From the NCBI RefSeq assembly GCF_003579925.1, contig NZ_QUAL01000092.1:11979-55281 (forward strand): 43,303 bases of DNA, read 5' to 3'. The notes under the pieces were generated by a model. It made no database searches, was not told the DNA's origin, and saw nothing but the letters and a program-made list of their open reading frames with translations. The position numbers and the translations under genes were made by a program. This stretch comes from Jiangella rhizosphaerae (lineage in GTDB: Bacteria > Actinomycetota > Actinomycetes > Jiangellales > Jiangellaceae). Shown here piece after piece: positions 7,894 through 17,727 of this stretch; the first letter of the stretch is position 1; each line of letters opens with the position of its first letter.

Positions 7894-9126
7894 ATGGAGC
7901 GCACCGACGCCGAGGCCCTCGACCGCGCCGACCCGCTGGCGCACCTGCGCGACCGGTTCGACCTGCCGGACGGGCTGATCTACCTGGACGGCAACTCGCT
8001 CGGCCCGCTGCCGCGCGGCGTGGCGGAGCGGGTCGCGCGGCTGGTCGGCAGCGAGTGGCGCGACGACCTCATCACGTCGTGGAACGCGCACGGCTGGTAC
8101 GACCTGCCGGCGACGGTCGGCGCGAAGCTGGAGCCGCTGCTGGGCGCCGAGCCGGGCACCGTCACCGTCGGCGACTCCACCAGCGTGCAGCTGTTCAAGC
8201 TCCTGGTGGCCGGCGCACGGCTGCGCCCGGACCGGCGGGTCGTCGTCACCGAGCCGGGCAACTTCCCCACCGACTCCTACGTGATCGACGGGGTCGCGCG
8301 GCTGCTCGGCCTGTCCGTGCGCTGGTGGGACGCCTCGTCGCAGCCGCTGGCCGACGTCCTGGACGACGACGTCGCGGTGGTGTCGCTGTGCCACGTCGAC
8401 TACCGGCTCGGGCGCATGCACGACGGCGCCGCCGTCACCCGCGCGGTGCACGACACCGGCGCCGTCGTGCTCTGGGACCTGTGCCACTCCGCCGGCGCCG
8501 TCGCCGTCGACCTCGCGGGCTGGGACGCCGACCTCGCCGTGGGCTGCGGTTACAAGTACCTCAACGGCGGCCCCGGCGCGCCGGCGTTCGGTTACGTCGC
8601 GCCGCGCTGGCTGGGCGTCGTCGACCAGCCGATCACCGGCTGGTTCGGGCACGCGACGCCGTTCGCGCTGGAGCGCGACTACCGGCCGGCCGACGGCGTA
8701 CGGCGGCTGCTCAGCGGCACCACGCCGGTCGTCGGGACGGCGGTGCTGGACGCCGCCCTGGACGCGTTCGACGGCGTGTCCATGGCCGACGTGCGGCGCA
8801 AGTCGCTGGCGCTCACCGACCTGTTCCTGGCGCTGGCGTCCGAGCGGCTCGGCGTGCACGGCGTCGAGGCCGAGGTGCCGCGTGACCACGCCGCCCGCGG
8901 CTCGCAGCTGTGCCTGCGGCTGCCCGAGGCGTACGGGTTCGTGCAGGCGCTGATCGCCCGCCGCGTCGTCGGCGACTTCCGCGAGCCCGACCTCGCCCGC
9001 TTCGGCGTCGCGCCGCTCTACACCCGCTTCACCGACGTGTACGACGCGGTCGAGCACATGGCCGCCGTCCTCGCCGCCGGCGAACACCGCCGCCCCGAGA
9101 ACGTCGTCCGCGCCGCCGTCACCTGA
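7894..9126 (+). CDS. kynU: Kynureninase
   Basis: A 410-residue PLP-dependent enzyme that cleaves kynurenine to anthranilate and alanine (or 3-hydroxykynurenine to 3-hydroxyanthranilate). The N-terminal LIYLDGNSLGPLPRGV, the central DLCHSAGAVAVDL with the PLP-pairing Asp, and CGYKYLNGGPG with the Schiff-base Lys at 221 are all diagnostic. No tryptophan dioxygenase or formamidase lies beside it, although these are often linked in actinobacterial operons. It starts 21 bases after the sensor gene and ends 6 bases from the convergent reductase gene. It may supply anthranilate or alanine from salvaged tryptophan, or belong to a split pathway elsewhere. Confidence 0.94.
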   Translation: MERTDAEALDRADPLAHLRDRFDLPDGLIYLDGNSLGPLPRGVAERVARLVGSEWRDDLITSWNAHGWYDLPATVGAKLEPLLGAEPGTVTVGDSTSVQLFKLLVAGARLRPDRRVVVTEPGNFPTDSYVIDGVARLLGLSVRWWDASSQPLADVLDDDVAVVSLCHVDYRLGRMHDGAAVTRAVHDTGAVVLWDLCHSAGAVAVDLAGWDADLAVGCGYKYLNGGPGAPAFGYVAPRWLGVVDQPITGWFGHATPFALERDYRPADGVRRLLSGTTPVVGTAVLDAALDAFDGVSMADVRRKSLALTDLFLALASERLGVHGVEAEVPRDHAARGSQLCLRLPEAYGFVQALIARRVVGDFREPDLARFGVAPLYTRFTDVYDAVEHMAAVLAAGEHRRPENVVRAAVT

Positions 9127-9132
9127 CGCGCC

Positions 9133-9720
9133 TCAGCGGTCGCGGTCGTAGGTGGCGATGATCACGCCGGTGGTGGTCGGGACGGACTTCACCAGCCGGA
9201 ACGCCGCCAGCTGCGCGCCGTCGCGGAACAGCCGGGCGCCCTCGCCGAGCACCAGCGGATGGATCGACAGCACGAACTGGTCGACGAGGTCGTGCCGCAG
9301 CAGCGTCTGCACCAGCTCGCCGCTGCCCAGCACGCCGATGTCGCCGGGCTCGCGCTCCTTGACGGCGGCGATCTCGTCCCCGCCGATGAGGACGGAGTTC
9401 TCCCAGGTCAGCGGCTCGGTCAGGGTGGTCGAGACGACGTACTTGCGGGCGGCGTCGAGCACCGGCGTGAACGGGTTGCCGTCGGTCTGCTTCGGCCAGA
9501 ACGCCTCGAACTGCTGGTACGTGACCCGGCCTAACAGCAGCGGCCCGCCCTGCTCGCCCTTCGCCATCCCCTCGCCCATCTCGCGCATGGCGACCTCGTC
9601 GCTGTAGGGCGCGGCCCATCCGCCGTGCCGGAAGCCGCCGCGGGTGTCCTCCTCCGGCCCGGCCGGCGCCTGCATGACGCCGTCGAGGCTGATGTTCTCG
9701 ATGACGACGATCCTGCCCAT
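9133..9720 (-). CDS. RibD C-terminal/DHFR-like reductase
   Basis: A 195-residue protein of the RibD C-terminal (dihydrofolate-reductase-like) family. It opens IVVIENISLDGVMQAPAGP, has the NADP-site phrase LLLGRVTYQQFEAFWP and ends with VLGEGARLFRDG, all hallmarks of the group. These stand-alone proteins are predicted NAD(P)H-dependent reductases of unknown substrate and do not replace RibD or FolA. The gene is divergent from a TetR regulator with a palindrome between them, so it is the likely target of that regulator. The gap contains no second target gene. Confidence 0.85.
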   Translation of the reverse strand: MGRIVVIENISLDGVMQAPAGPEEDTRGGFRHGGWAAPYSDEVAMREMGEGMAKGEQGGPLLLGRVTYQQFEAFWPKQTDGNPFTPVLDAARKYVVSTTLTEPLTWENSVLIGGDEIAAVKEREPGDIGVLGSGELVQTLLRHDLVDQFVLSIHPLVLGEGARLFRDGAQLAAFRLVKSVPTTTGVIIATYDRDR

Positions 9721-9743
9721 GACGCTCCTCCTGCCAGATCTAA

Positions 9744-9758
9744 ACTAAACGGTGTAGT
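9744..9758. promoter_or_regulatory. Putative TetR operator in divergent promoter region
   Basis: The 15-base near-palindrome ACTAAACGGTGTAGT (6 of 7 pairs match) lies in the 51-base gap between the reductase and TetR genes. It is overlaid by three TAAAC direct repeats (9741, 9746, 9758). The gap is strikingly AT-rich for this genome. Position and symmetry fit an autoregulated TetR operator controlling both genes. Confidence 0.65.
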
Positions 9759-9771
9759 AAACTCTACGCCC

Positions 9772-10410
9772 ATGAGCCCACCCGATGACAAGACCGAGAG
9801 CAGGTCGGCCCGCAAGCACCGGGCGATCCTCGAGGCCGCCACCCGGGTGTTCCTGGCGCAGGGCTACGCCGGCACCACCATCGACCAGATCGCGGCCGAG
9901 GCCGCCGTGTCCAAGCCGACCGTCTACAAGCACTTCTCCGACAAGCAGGCGCTGTTCACCGAGATCGTGACGCGCACTGTCGACGAGGCGGCAGAACCGG
10001 TGCACGCCGAGGTCGCGAGCCTGCGCGACACCGGTGACGTCGCGGCCGACCTGCGCGACCTCGCCCGCCGGCAGCTGGCCATGGTGATGCGGCCGCGGCT
10101 GCTGCAGCTGCGCCGGCTGGTGATCGGCGAGGCCGGCCGCTTCCCCGAGCTGGGCCGGCTGTTCGCCGAGCGCGGCCCGGCCCGGACGATGGCCGACCTC
10201 GCGGCGGCGTTCCGCGGCCTGACCGAGCGCGGCCTGCTCGCCGCCGACGACGCCGAGCTCGCCGCCGCGCACTTCAACTGGCTGGTGATGTCCGTCCCGT
10301 TGAACCGGGCCATGCTCACCGGCGACGACGCTCCGCCGCCGGCCGCGGAGCTGCGTCGCTACGCCGACGAGGGCGTGCGGGTCTTCCTCGCCGCCTACGG
10401 CCGGCGCTGA
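9772..10410 (+). CDS. TetR/AcrR family transcriptional regulator
   Basis: A 212-residue TetR regulator. The N-terminal DNA-binding domain includes RKHRAILEAATRVFLAQGYA and the helix-turn-helix IDQIAAEAAVSKPTVYKHF at about 40-60. The C-terminal ligand and dimerisation domain resembles the AefR-like group (RQLAMVMRPRLLQLRRLVIGE). The ATG at 9772 was chosen because it follows the promoter gap directly and matches typical N-termini. It is divergent from the reductase gene, and a 15-base palindrome lies between. The ligand is unknown; repression of itself and the reductase is inferred. Confidence 0.9.
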   Translation: MSPPDDKTESRSARKHRAILEAATRVFLAQGYAGTTIDQIAAEAAVSKPTVYKHFSDKQALFTEIVTRTVDEAAEPVHAEVASLRDTGDVAADLRDLARRQLAMVMRPRLLQLRRLVIGEAGRFPELGRLFAERGPARTMADLAAAFRGLTERGLLAADDAELAAAHFNWLVMSVPLNRAMLTGDDAPPPAAELRRYADEGVRVFLAAYGRR

Positions 10411-10446
10411 GCCGGCGCAGCAGCCCTGACTCCCCCGGGACGCGAA

Positions 10447-10479
10447 TCGGCCGGGCCGCCCAGGGGACGGCCCGGCCGA
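10447..10479. terminator. Bidirectional terminator between tetR and sucD
   Basis: Perfect 12-base-pair GC stem (TCGGCCGGGCCG / CGGCCCGGCCGA) with a 9-base loop, between the converging tetR and sucD genes. It has no long T-tract, as is common in actinobacteria. The symmetrical placement suits termination from both sides. Confidence 0.75.
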
Positions 10480-10501
10480 GTCTCTCCCGATCCTTCGTGG
10501 C

Positions 10502-11401
10502 TCAGAGCTTCTGGTAGATCTCGCGCATCAGCCGCGCGGTCTCGCTCGGGGTCTTGCCGACGGCGACCCCGGCGGCCTCGAGCGCCTCCTTCTTGGCCTG
10601 CGCCGTGCCCGACGAGCCGGACACGATGGCGCCGGCGTGGCCCATGGTCTTCCCCTCGGGCGCGGTGAAGCCCGCGACGTAGCCGACGACCGGCTTCGTG
10701 ACGTGCTCCTTGATGTAGGCGGCCGCCCGCTCCTCGGCGTCGCCGCCGATCTCGCCGATCATGACGATCGCCTTGGTCTCGGGGTCGGCCTCGAACGCCT
10801 CGAGCGCGTCGATGTGCGTGGTGCCGATGACCGGGTCGCCGCCGATGCCGACGGCGGTGGAGAAGCCGATGTCGCGCAGCTCGTACATCATCTGGTAGGT
10901 CAGCGTGCCGGACTTGCTGACCAGGCCGATCGGGCCGGGGCCGGTGATGTCGGCCGGGATGATGCCGGCGTTGGACTTGCCGGGGCTGATGACGCCGGGG
11001 CAGTTCGGGCCGACGATGCGGGTCTTGTTGCCCTTGGACTGCGCGTAGGCCCAGAACTCCGCGGTGTCGTGCACCGGGATGCCCTCGGTGATGACGACCA
11101 GCAGCTCGATGCCGGCGTCGACGGCCTCGATGACGGCGTCCTTGGTGAACTTCGGCGGCACGAACGCGACCGACACGTTGGCGCCGGTCTTGTCCATCGC
11201 CTCGGCCACGGTGCCGAACACCGTGAGGACGGCCTCGGGGCTGAACTCGGTGAAGTCGAGCTCCTGGCCGGCCTTGCGGGCGTTGACCCCGCCGACGATC
11301 TTGGCGCCGGCCTTGAGCATCCGCTGCGTGTGCTTGGTGCCCTCGGCGCCGGTGATGCCCTGGACGATGATCCTGCTGTTCTCGTCGAGGAAGATTGCCA
11401 T
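10502..11401 (-). CDS. sucD: Succinyl-CoA synthetase alpha subunit
   Basis: The 299-residue alpha subunit of succinyl-CoA ligase, which makes GTP or ATP from succinyl-CoA in the TCA cycle. The CoA-binding fold starts [19 protein letters not shown]. The active-site phosphohistidine is H255 in [11 protein letters not shown]. It follows sucC by 14 bases on the same strand, giving the usual sucC-sucD operon, and ends at a convergent terminator. The start ATG at 11401 is the normal N-terminus. Confidence 0.97.
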   Translation of the reverse strand: MAIFLDENSRIIVQGITGAEGTKHTQRMLKAGAKIVGGVNARKAGQELDFTEFSPEAVLTVFGTVAEAMDKTGANVSVAFVPPKFTKDAVIEAVDAGIELLVVITEGIPVHDTAEFWAYAQSKGNKTRIVGPNCPGVISPGKSNAGIIPADITGPGPIGLVSKSGTLTYQMMYELRDIGFSTAVGIGGDPVIGTTHIDALEAFEADPETKAIVMIGEIGGDAEERAAAYIKEHVTKPVVGYVAGFTAPEGKTMGHAGAIVSGSSGTAQAKKEALEAAGVAVGKTPSETARLMREIYQKL

Positions 11402-11415
11402 GACTCTCGTCGCCC

Positions 11416-12615
11416 CTACTTCGCTGCCGCGAGCTCGGCCGCGCGTCGCGCGGCACCGTCCATGGTGTCGACCTGCTCGATGAGGCCCTCGGGCGCCTTG
11501 GCGGCGAACTCCGACAGGATGCGCCGGCCCTCCTCGGCGTTGTTGCCGTCGAGACGGACGACCAGCGGCTTGGTGACCTGGTCGCCGCGGCTCTCGAGCA
11601 GCTCGAACGCGTGCACGATGCCGTTGGCGACGGCGTCGCAGGCGGTGATGCCGCCGAACACGTTGACGAAGACGCTCTTGACCTCGGCGTCGGACAGGAT
11701 GATCTCGAGGCCGTTGGCCATGACCTCGGCCGACGCACCGCCGCCGATGTCCAGGAAATTCGCCGGCTTCACACTGTGCCCATCGACGGCGAACTCCTCG
11801 CCGGCGTAGGCGACCACGTCGAGCGTCGACATGACCAGGCCGGCGCCGTTGCCGATGATGCCGACCTCACCGGACAGCTTGACGTAGTTGAGGTCCTTCT
11901 CCTTGGCCCGCGCCTCCAGCGGGTCGGCGGCGGCCTTGTCCTCGAACTGCGCGTGCTCCTCGTGGCGGAACTCGGCGTTGTCGTCGAGGCTGACCTTGCC
12001 GTCGAGCGCGACGACCTTGCCGTCGGGCGTCTTCACCAGCGGGTTGACCTCGACCAGCGTGGCGTCCTCGCTGGTGAACACCGTCCACAGCTTCTGCAGG
12101 ATGTCGACGACCTGGTCGCGGACGTCGGCGGGGAAGCCCGCGGCGTCGGCGATCTCGGCGGCCTTCGCGGCGTCGACACCGGCGATGGCGTCGACCGGGA
12201 TGCGGGCCAGCGCCTCGGGCCGCTCGACCGCCAGCTGCTCGATCTCCATGCCGCCCTCGACGCTGGCCATGGCCAAGTACGTGCGGTTGGCGCGGTCGAG
12301 CAGGTAGGAGACGTAGTACTCCTGGTCGATGTCGCTGGCCTGGGTGACGAGCACCCGGTGGACCGTGTGGCCCTTGATGTCCATGCCGAGGATCGCCCCG
12401 GCCTTCTCGGCGGCCTCGTCGGGGTTCTCGGCCAGCTTGACGCCACCGGCCTTGCCGCGGCCGCCCGTCTTCACCTGCGCCTTGACGACCACCTGGCCGC
12501 CGATCTCGGCCGCCGCGGCACGTGCGGCGTCGGCCGTCTCGACCACGGACCCCGGCAGCACCGGGACCTCGTGCTTGGCGAAGAGCTCCTTCGCCTGGTA
12601 CTCCATCAGGTCCAC
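11416..12615 (-). CDS. sucC: Succinyl-CoA synthetase beta subunit
   Basis: The 399-residue beta subunit carrying the ATP-grasp nucleotide site and the succinate site. The N-terminal [19 protein letters not shown], the ATP-grasp stretch [20 protein letters not shown] and the C-terminal [18 protein letters not shown] are diagnostic. The GTG at 12615 (start VDLMEYQAK) was chosen because AAGGGA stands about 9 bases before it and related actinobacterial proteins begin MDL. An ATG three codons later is the alternative. Only 40 bases separate it from the glycosidase gene upstream, so a sucCD promoter may lie inside that gene. Confidence 0.97.
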   Translation of the reverse strand: MDLMEYQAKELFAKHEVPVLPGSVVETADAARAAAAEIGGQVVVKAQVKTGGRGKAGGVKLAENPDEAAEKAGAILGMDIKGHTVHRVLVTQASDIDQEYYVSYLLDRANRTYLAMASVEGGMEIEQLAVERPEALARIPVDAIAGVDAAKAAEIADAAGFPADVRDQVVDILQKLWTVFTSEDATLVEVNPLVKTPDGKVVALDGKVSLDDNAEFRHEEHAQFEDKAAADPLEARAKEKDLNYVKLSGEVGIIGNGAGLVMSTLDVVAYAGEEFAVDGHSVKPANFLDIGGGASAEVMANGLEIILSDAEVKSVFVNVFGGITACDAVANGIVHAFELLESRGDQVTKPLVVRLDGNNAEEGRRILSEFAAKAPEGLIEQVDTMDGAARRAAELAAAK

Positions 12616-12655
12616 GCGAATCCATCCCTTGTGTCGGCCGCGATTCGAGGGCAGC

Positions 12656-15600
12656 CTATCCGCCGACGACGATCTCCCGGATCGCGGTCTCCCCGTTGAC
12701 CGTGATCGTGACGGTGGCGGTGCCGGCCCGCAGCCCCTGGATCGTGCCGGCCACGGGGTCGACGGCGACGACGGCCCAGCGCGGCGCCTCGGCGGCCGGG
12801 CCGACGTGGACGCCGGTGCCGCCCCACTGCGCCGACACGGGCCACCGCACCGGAACCGTCCGTGCGCCGTCCTGGGCGACGCTGGCCGAGACCTCGCCGG
12901 TCGCGCCGGCGACCAGGGTCGCCGGGGCCTGCAACGCGATGGCGTCGACCCGGGCCCGCACCTCGGCCCGCAGCCACAGGTCGTCGTCGCCCTGGTCGCC
13001 GCGCGACGGCTCGAGGCCGAGCAGGGTCCAGCCGGTGAAGCCGCCGTTGTCCGGGGTCGAGGCCGGGCCCTTGCCGGAGTTGCCGTTGACGAGGAACGGC
13101 ACGCCGTCGACCGAGCCGGCGTCGAAGACACCCGCGTGCGCGCCGACGAACGCCGCGGACTTCCCGCTCGCGGCCTCGAAGCCGGCGAGCCAGGTCTCCA
13201 GCATCGCCGCCTCGCGCCGGTCGGCGAGCTGGCTGTTCGCGGTCGGCAGCGGGTCGTTGGGCGGGTGGTGGGCGAACACCAGTACCCCGGTGACCTCCGG
13301 GTCGGCCGCCGCCTCGTCGAGAGCTCTGCGCAGCTCGGCGATCTGCGCGAACCCGCCGCCGCGCAGCGAGCCGAACGCGGAGTTCAGCGTGATGATCCGG
13401 GTGGCGCCGTCGTCCGTCGGCAGGTCGACGGTGTGCTGGGTGGCGCCGAACTCCTCGATGAAGTTGCCGATCGGGCCGCCCTGCACCTCGTGGTTGCCCG
13501 GCACGTAGTACCAGGGGAAGTCGACGCCGGCCAGCTCCTCGTCCAGCACCCGGCGGGCGAGGTCGAAGTCGATCGGCGCCGCCTCGTCGACCAGGTCGCC
13601 GTTGATGACCAGCGCGTCCGGGTCCTCGGCGACGATCTCGCGCAGCGTCCGGCGGGCGGCGGCGACGATGTCGCTGTCCGGGTTGCGCCCGACGAACTGC
13701 GAGTCGCTCATGACGGCGATCCGCTGGCCGGCCTCGTCGGCGGTGCCGTTCGTGACGATGACCGGGTCGGCGAAGCGTTCGGCGGCCGGCAGCTCGACCT
13801 CGGGGGCGATCTCGACCGTGATGTCGCTGAACGACGTCTCGCCGTGGTAGCTGCGGGCGCCGGAGGCCTCGACGGCGTAGATGTCGCGGAACCGCAGCGG
13901 GTACTCGGTGCCGGCCGGGACCGGGAACGTCAGCTGCTGCCAGCCGGTGAACGTCGTGTAGCCGCCGTTCAGCGTGAGCAGCGTGCCGTTGGGGTCGTAG
14001 ACGCGCATCCGGATCCAGGTGCCCTGGCCGTCGCCCTTCACCCACGCCTTGATGGTCTGCGGCTGCCCCGGCAGGGTGAACTGCGTTGGCGGCGCGGCGT
14101 ACGCGGCCCGGGTGTTCGGCCCGGTGAAGTCGTAGGTCAGCCGGATGCCGTCGCGCCCGTCCGGGCCTTCGGTGGGCGCGATGGCGCCGGTGGCCCGGGC
14201 GAAGCTGATCGTCCAGCGGGCGGCGTCGTCGAACGTCGCCACCGGGACCTCGGTGAGGCCCACCGTGACGGCGACGCTGGTGCTGACACCGGCGGCGGTC
14301 AGCGTCAGCAGCGCGGACCCGGTGCCGACCAGCGGGCGGACGGTGAACCCGTCGCCGTCGGGAACCAGCTCGACCACGCCGTCGCCGCCGGTGACGGTGA
14401 CGTCGGCGGGCTCGATGGGCGCGCGGTAGCCGTCGATGTCGTAGCCGGTGAGCGCCAGGCTGCCGGTGTCGTCGGCGCCGCCCAGCGGGATCAGCGTGGC
14501 CGTCGGCTCCAGTCGCCGCAGCTCGCCGAGCACCGTGATGCCCAGCTCGCCCTCGGCGCCGAGCACCGCGGCCCGGATGTCGGCGTCGCCCGGCGCGATG
14601 CCGGTGACGACGGCGGTGTCCGGGGTGGTGCCGCGGAGCACGGAGGCGACCCGGCGGTCCGACGTCGTCCAGCGCGGCCGGGCCTCGACCGGGGCGAACG
14701 TCTCGTCGTGGCCGCGCGCCTCAACGGTGCGGGTGAGGCCGGGGAAGACGCGGTCGGCGTTCTCGGCGTCGCCGTCGCCGGCCAGGACACGGAAGCCGTC
14801 CAGTTCGCCGGAGCCCTCGGCGGCGAACAGCGCCAGGCCGTTGGCGACCGACCGCTCCGTGCCGTCGGACGGGCTGTTGACGACGGTGCGGTCGTCGGTG
14901 CCGGGGTCGCGGACGACGAGCGTGGACGAGCCGCCGCCGTCGATGTTCAGTGCGTCGTAGGCGCCGAGGTCGTCCATCAGCTCGGCGAACTCGGTGAGCG
15001 TCATGCCGCGGGAGTGCGCCTGCTTGCCGTCGACGGACACCAGATACATGGTGCGGCCGTCCTCGGACAGGCCGATGGACGTGCGGGCGGCCGGCTCGGT
15101 GTCGGTGAAGGTCCGCTGTACGCCGTCGTCGACCAGCAGGTGGTTGCCGCCGACCGCGACCACCACGTCCTCGAGGTCCGAGCGCGGCGCGTACGACACG
15201 TCGACGGTGTCGCCCGGCTGCAGTTCGAGCAGCGCGGCGGCGCCGGCGTCGCGGCCGACCAGCACGACGGTGTCCGCCGCGATCGTGCCGGACCCGAGCG
15301 TCGCGCCCACGGCGGTGACGACGCCGTCGGTGACGGTGACCTCGGCCTTGGCGCTCGCGGCCGGGACGGTGTTCGCGCGGGTGTAGCTGCCCCACTGCGA
15401 GGTGAAGACGCCGATGCCGCCGGCCGGGAGGCTGAACGTGTTCACGCCCGCGAGCCGCAGGCTCACTCCGTCGCCGGTGACCGCGGTGCCTTCCAGGAAG
15501 ACCTGCGCGAGCGCGGCGGCGCCGTTGCTGGACACCGCGAGCGCGTTCTCGTGCCCGGCGGTGGGCGCGGTGACCATGCCCTCGTCGCGGCTCACCCCGG

Positions 15601-15994
15601 CGCCGAGCGGGGCGTTGGAGTTGTTGATGTCGTAGAAGTCACCGTTGATCGCGGCGGTCGCGCCGCTCGCCTCGGCCAGCGACCGGACGGTGGCGGTCGT
15701 CGTCACCTCGCCGGAGTACTGGTAGTCCAGCGTGACGCCGGAGTCGAGGTCGACCTCGAGGATGCTGCCGGCGTTCCAGCCGCCGTCCTCGAGGCGGGAG
15801 AACGTCGTCAGCTCCATCCCCGGGGCGATGGCCTGCCGGTCGGTGTCGACCAGGACCGATTCGCCGGGGCGGGTGAGGTCGTCCGGTTCGACGGCGGCAG
15901 CCGCCGGAACGACGAGCAGGCCGCCGAGGAGGAGTGCGGAAATGGAGAGGGCGGCGGAGCGCGCGCGATCACGTCGATTCAGCACGGAGTTCAC
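12656..15994 (-). CDS. Secreted phosphodiester glycosidase fused to calcineurin-like phosphoesterase
   Basis: A 1112-residue exported protein. Signal peptide at about 1-34 (hydrophobic [20 protein letters not shown]). A phosphodiester-glycosidase (NAGPA/PF09992) domain follows, with INGDFYD at 116-121 and LNIDGGGSS at 349-357. Then come Ig-like repeats, a carbohydrate-binding-like stretch, and a calcineurin-type domain at about 758-990. The calcineurin motifs are GD(799-800)LVD, GNHE (833-836) and FAHHP (907-911). The first motif reads DSQ (764-766) instead of DxH, and the last reads GAHAG (951-955) instead of GHxH, so metal site 1 is altered. A bacterial Ig-like domain ends the protein. It probably acts on sugar-phosphate polymers outside the cell (inferred). 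A GTG at 15985 with a better-spaced GGGG is an alternative start. The gene sits directly upstream of sucCD. Confidence 0.88.
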   Translation of the reverse strand: MNSVLNRRDRARSAALSISALLLGGLLVVPAAAAVEPDDLTRPGESVLVDTDRQAIAPGMELTTFSRLEDGGWNAGSILEVDLDSGVTLDYQYSGEVTTTATVRSLAEASGATAAINGDFYDINNSNAPLGAGVSRDEGMVTAPTAGHENALAVSSNGAAALAQVFLEGTAVTGDGVSLRLAGVNTFSLPAGGIGVFTSQWGSYTRANTVPAASAKAEVTVTDGVVTAVGATLGSGTIAADTVVLVGRDAGAAALLELQPGDTVDVSYAPRSDLEDVVVAVGGNHLLVDDGVQRTFTDTEPAARTSIGLSEDGRTMYLVSVDGKQAHSRGMTLTEFAELMDDLGAYDALNIDGGGSSTLVVRDPGTDDRTVVNSPSDGTERSVANGLALFAAEGSGELDGFRVLAGDGDAENADRVFPGLTRTVEARGHDETFAPVEARPRWTTSDRRVASVLRGTTPDTAVVTGIAPGDADIRAAVLGAEGELGITVLGELRRLEPTATLIPLGGADDTGSLALTGYDIDGYRAPIEPADVTVTGGDGVVELVPDGDGFTVRPLVGTGSALLTLTAAGVSTSVAVTVGLTEVPVATFDDAARWTISFARATGAIAPTEGPDGRDGIRLTYDFTGPNTRAAYAAPPTQFTLPGQPQTIKAWVKGDGQGTWIRMRVYDPNGTLLTLNGGYTTFTGWQQLTFPVPAGTEYPLRFRDIYAVEASGARSYHGETSFSDITVEIAPEVELPAAERFADPVIVTNGTADEAGQRIAVMSDSQFVGRNPDSDIVAAARRTLREIVAEDPDALVINGDLVDEAAPIDFDLARRVLDEELAGVDFPWYYVPGNHEVQGGPIGNFIEEFGATQHTVDLPTDDGATRIITLNSAFGSLRGGGFAQIAELRRALDEAAADPEVTGVLVFAHHPPNDPLPTANSQLADRREAAMLETWLAGFEAASGKSAAFVGAHAGVFDAGSVDGVPFLVNGNSGKGPASTPDNGGFTGWTLLGLEPSRGDQGDDDLWLRAEVRARVDAIALQAPATLVAGATGEVSASVAQDGARTVPVRWPVSAQWGGTGVHVGPAAEAPRWAVVAVDPVAGTIQGLRAGTATVTITVNGETAIREIVVGG

Positions 15995-16119
15995 CCCATC
16001 GATGCCGGACGACCCGTCATCGAGCGCCGGGCCGCAACTCGGTGAATTTCCGGCAAACCTTACCGAGTCAGGGCATACCTGTGCTATCGGCGGAAAGGAT
16101 TTTCAGCGGAATCGGTGAC

Positions 16120-16533
16120 TCAGGACGCCTGGGCGCGGTCGCGCAGGGTGTCGACCCACGCGACGATCTCCTGCGTCGAGGCGCCGGGCGTGAACACCCG
16201 GGCGACGCCGAGCTCCGTCAGCAGCGGGATGTCCGCGTCGGGGATGATGCCGCCGCCGAACACCACGATGTCGCGCGCGTCGCGCTCGGCCAGCAGCTCG
16301 AGCACACGCTTGAACAGCGTCATGTGGGCGCCGGAGAGAATGGACAGCCCGATGGCGTCGGCGTCCTCCTGGATGGCCGCCTCGACGATCTGTTCCGGCG
16401 TCTGGTGCAGCCCGGTGTAGACGACCTCGACCCCGGCGTCACGCAGGGCGCGCGCGACCACCTTGGCGCCTCGGTCGTGCCCGTCGAGTCCGGGCTTCGC
16501 GACCACCACGCGCAGGGGACGTCCCTCCGCCAT
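16120..16533 (-). CDS. Cobalamin-binding small subunit of an acyl-CoA mutase (IcmB/McmA-C-like)
   Basis: A 137-residue free-standing B12-binding domain. The base-off motif DGHDRG (D17, H19, G22) provides the lower cobalt ligand, and SILSG and FGGG are the other two conserved turns. Small subunits of this length pair with a separate large subunit of isobutyryl-CoA or methylmalonyl-CoA mutase, which is not in the window. The Streptomyces small-mutase-subunit gene also lies near sucCD, as far as I recall. The ATG at 16533 follows GGAGG with correct spacing; the longer upstream reading frame is non-coding. It is divergent from the M23 peptidase gene. Confidence 0.88.
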   Translation of the reverse strand: MAEGRPLRVVVAKPGLDGHDRGAKVVARALRDAGVEVVYTGLHQTPEQIVEAAIQEDADAIGLSILSGAHMTLFKRVLELLAERDARDIVVFGGGIIPDADIPLLTELGVARVFTPGASTQEIVAWVDTLRDRAQAS

Positions 16534-16647
16534 GACTACCTCCAGGGAACAACGCTGATCCGACGGATGTTGACGACAGTACCTGCAGACGAGGCCCGCC
16601 CTCCGTTCGGCGGAGTGGACTCCGTAGAGTGACTGAGGGCTGCTCAG

Positions 16648-16663
16648 TGTGACGCAGATCACA
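16648..16663. promoter_or_regulatory. Crp/Fnr-type palindrome TGTGA-N6-TCACA
   Basis: TGTGACGCAGATCACA is an exact match to the classical Crp consensus (TGTGA, six bases, TCACA). It lies between the divergent mutase-subunit and peptidase genes. Actinobacterial Crp (for example Rv3676) uses this motif and is known to control a resuscitation-promoting factor gene in mycobacteria. Binding here is inferred from the match alone. Confidence 0.55.
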
Positions 16664-16664
16664 T

Positions 16665-16680
16665 GTCACAGAGCGTCACG
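16665..16680 (+). promoter_or_regulatory. GTCACA/GTCACG direct repeat, MtrA-like
   Basis: GTCACA (16665-16670) and GTCACG (16675-16680) are spaced by exactly one helical turn upstream of the M23 peptidase. MtrA of mycobacteria has been described at GTCACA-type direct repeats before peptidoglycan hydrolase genes. A similar pair lies before rpfB (25828-25841). The factor is inferred. Confidence 0.4.
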
Positions 16681-16835
16681 AACGTTGCGCACGCAAGGTT
16701 GATCAAGGTTTCACCGTCGATCGAGGTCACGACCCGATTACGGGCTACCCAGCGTTGCTTCCGGTGTCACAGTCCGTGACCACGTGGCGAAACGCTGGGG
16801 AGGAGGGGTTTGGCAGGACCCCTAGGGGGCGGTTA

Positions 16836-17609
16836 ATGTCCTCCGAGTCCTTGTCCCCGGCGAAAGGTTCTGGCGTGTCGCAACGCTCCGGCAGCGGGCG
16901 TCACCGTAGCCGCCGCAGACACGTCAGTGTCCCGTCGGTGGTCGGCTCCGTAGCGGTAGCAGCAGCGGCCTCCGGGGCTCTGGCCATGCCACATGCGGTC
17001 GGCTCGACCGACTCGGACGGACTCAACGCCATCGCGCAGCGCCCCCAGCAGTCGGGGCAGCCCACCGAGGCCGGCGCACTCGACACCCTGGTCGCCGCGG
17101 AGCAGTCGCTCGCGGCCGAGACCGGCGAGGTCGCCCAGGAGGCGCACACCCGCATCGTCGAGCAGCAGCGCATCGAGGCCGCCGAGGCGGCCGCCCGCGC
17201 CGAGCGCGAGGCCAAGCGCTGGCTCCTGCCGGTCGACAACTACCGCATCACCGCCGGCTTCGGCGCCGGCGGCTCCATGTGGTCCAACCGCCACACCGGC
17301 CTCGACTTCGCCGCCCCCACCGGCACCGAAGTACGGTCACTCTCGTCCGGCGAGATCATCTTCGCCGGTTACGACGGTCCCTACGGCAACAAGATCGTCA
17401 TCCGCCACTGGGACGGCACCGAAACCTGGTATTGCCACCTCTCTCGCTTCGTCCTCCGTTCCGGCGAGGTCGCGCCCGGCGAGGTCATCGGCCGGGTGGG
17501 TTCCACCGGCAACTCCACCGGCCCGCACCTCCATCTCGAGGTCCACCCCGACGGCGGCGACCCGGTCAACCCGCGCTCCTGGCTCGAGGACCACGGCGTC
17601 GACGTCTGA
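16836..17609 (+). CDS. M23-family peptidoglycan endopeptidase
   Basis: A 257-residue exported hydrolase expected to cut peptide cross-links in the wall. An Arg-rich cytoplasmic head (1-32) precedes a signal-anchor segment at about 33-52. An Ala/Glu-rich helical stretch (about 100-135) is probably a coiled coil. The LytM/M23 domain holds the zinc ligands in RHTGLDFAAPTG and HLHLEVHP. The ATG at 16836 follows the G-rich stretch AGGGGGCGG; an upstream in-frame start would begin inside the control region. The same group of regulatory motifs precedes rpfB, so the two wall hydrolases may be co-regulated. Confidence 0.88.
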   Translation: MSSESLSPAKGSGVSQRSGSGRHRSRRRHVSVPSVVGSVAVAAAASGALAMPHAVGSTDSDGLNAIAQRPQQSGQPTEAGALDTLVAAEQSLAAETGEVAQEAHTRIVEQQRIEAAEAAARAEREAKRWLLPVDNYRITAGFGAGGSMWSNRHTGLDFAAPTGTEVRSLSSGEIIFAGYDGPYGNKIVIRHWDGTETWYCHLSRFVLRSGEVAPGEVIGRVGSTGNSTGPHLHLEVHPDGGDPVNPRSWLEDHGVDV

Positions 17610-17727
17610 CGCTCTCTCTACTACCCGGCCCGCGCGGCAGTATGCGCGTTCCGCCGGAATCGGGCCGATGCCCGACGCGGTCGGCGCGCACACACCAGAG
17701 CAAGGGCTGGCCGGTACGTCCCGGGCG

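Larger units (their letters stand above)
16534..16835. promoter_or_regulatory. 302-base divergent control region (mutase subunit / M23 peptidase)
   Basis: No gene is visible here. The region holds a TGTGA-N6-TCACA palindrome, a GTCACA...GTCACG pair with 10-base period, and the inverted repeat GTCAC-AGTCC-GTGAC at 16766-16780. A G-rich leader follows (16797-16832). The density of GTCAC/GTGAC elements suggests control by one or more response regulators or a Crp-type factor. I looked for the conserved blocks of a cyclic-di-AMP riboswitch, often found before such peptidases, and did not find them. Confidence 0.5.

Noticed and set aside
5926-9087. Minus-strand open frame of over 1000 codons across the sigma and kynU region
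   Set aside because: It overlaps four well-supported plus-strand genes and encodes low-complexity sequence.
12329-16045. Very long plus-strand open frame (over 1200 codons) opposite the glycosidase
   Set aside because: It is antisense to the glycosidase and sucC. Its translation is Arg/Asp/Gly-rich with no domain, a normal effect of high GC content on the opposite strand.
16681-16835. Cyclic-di-AMP riboswitch before the M23 peptidase, and likewise before rpfB
   Set aside because: Such switches often precede these genes, but the conserved sequence blocks are not present in either leader.
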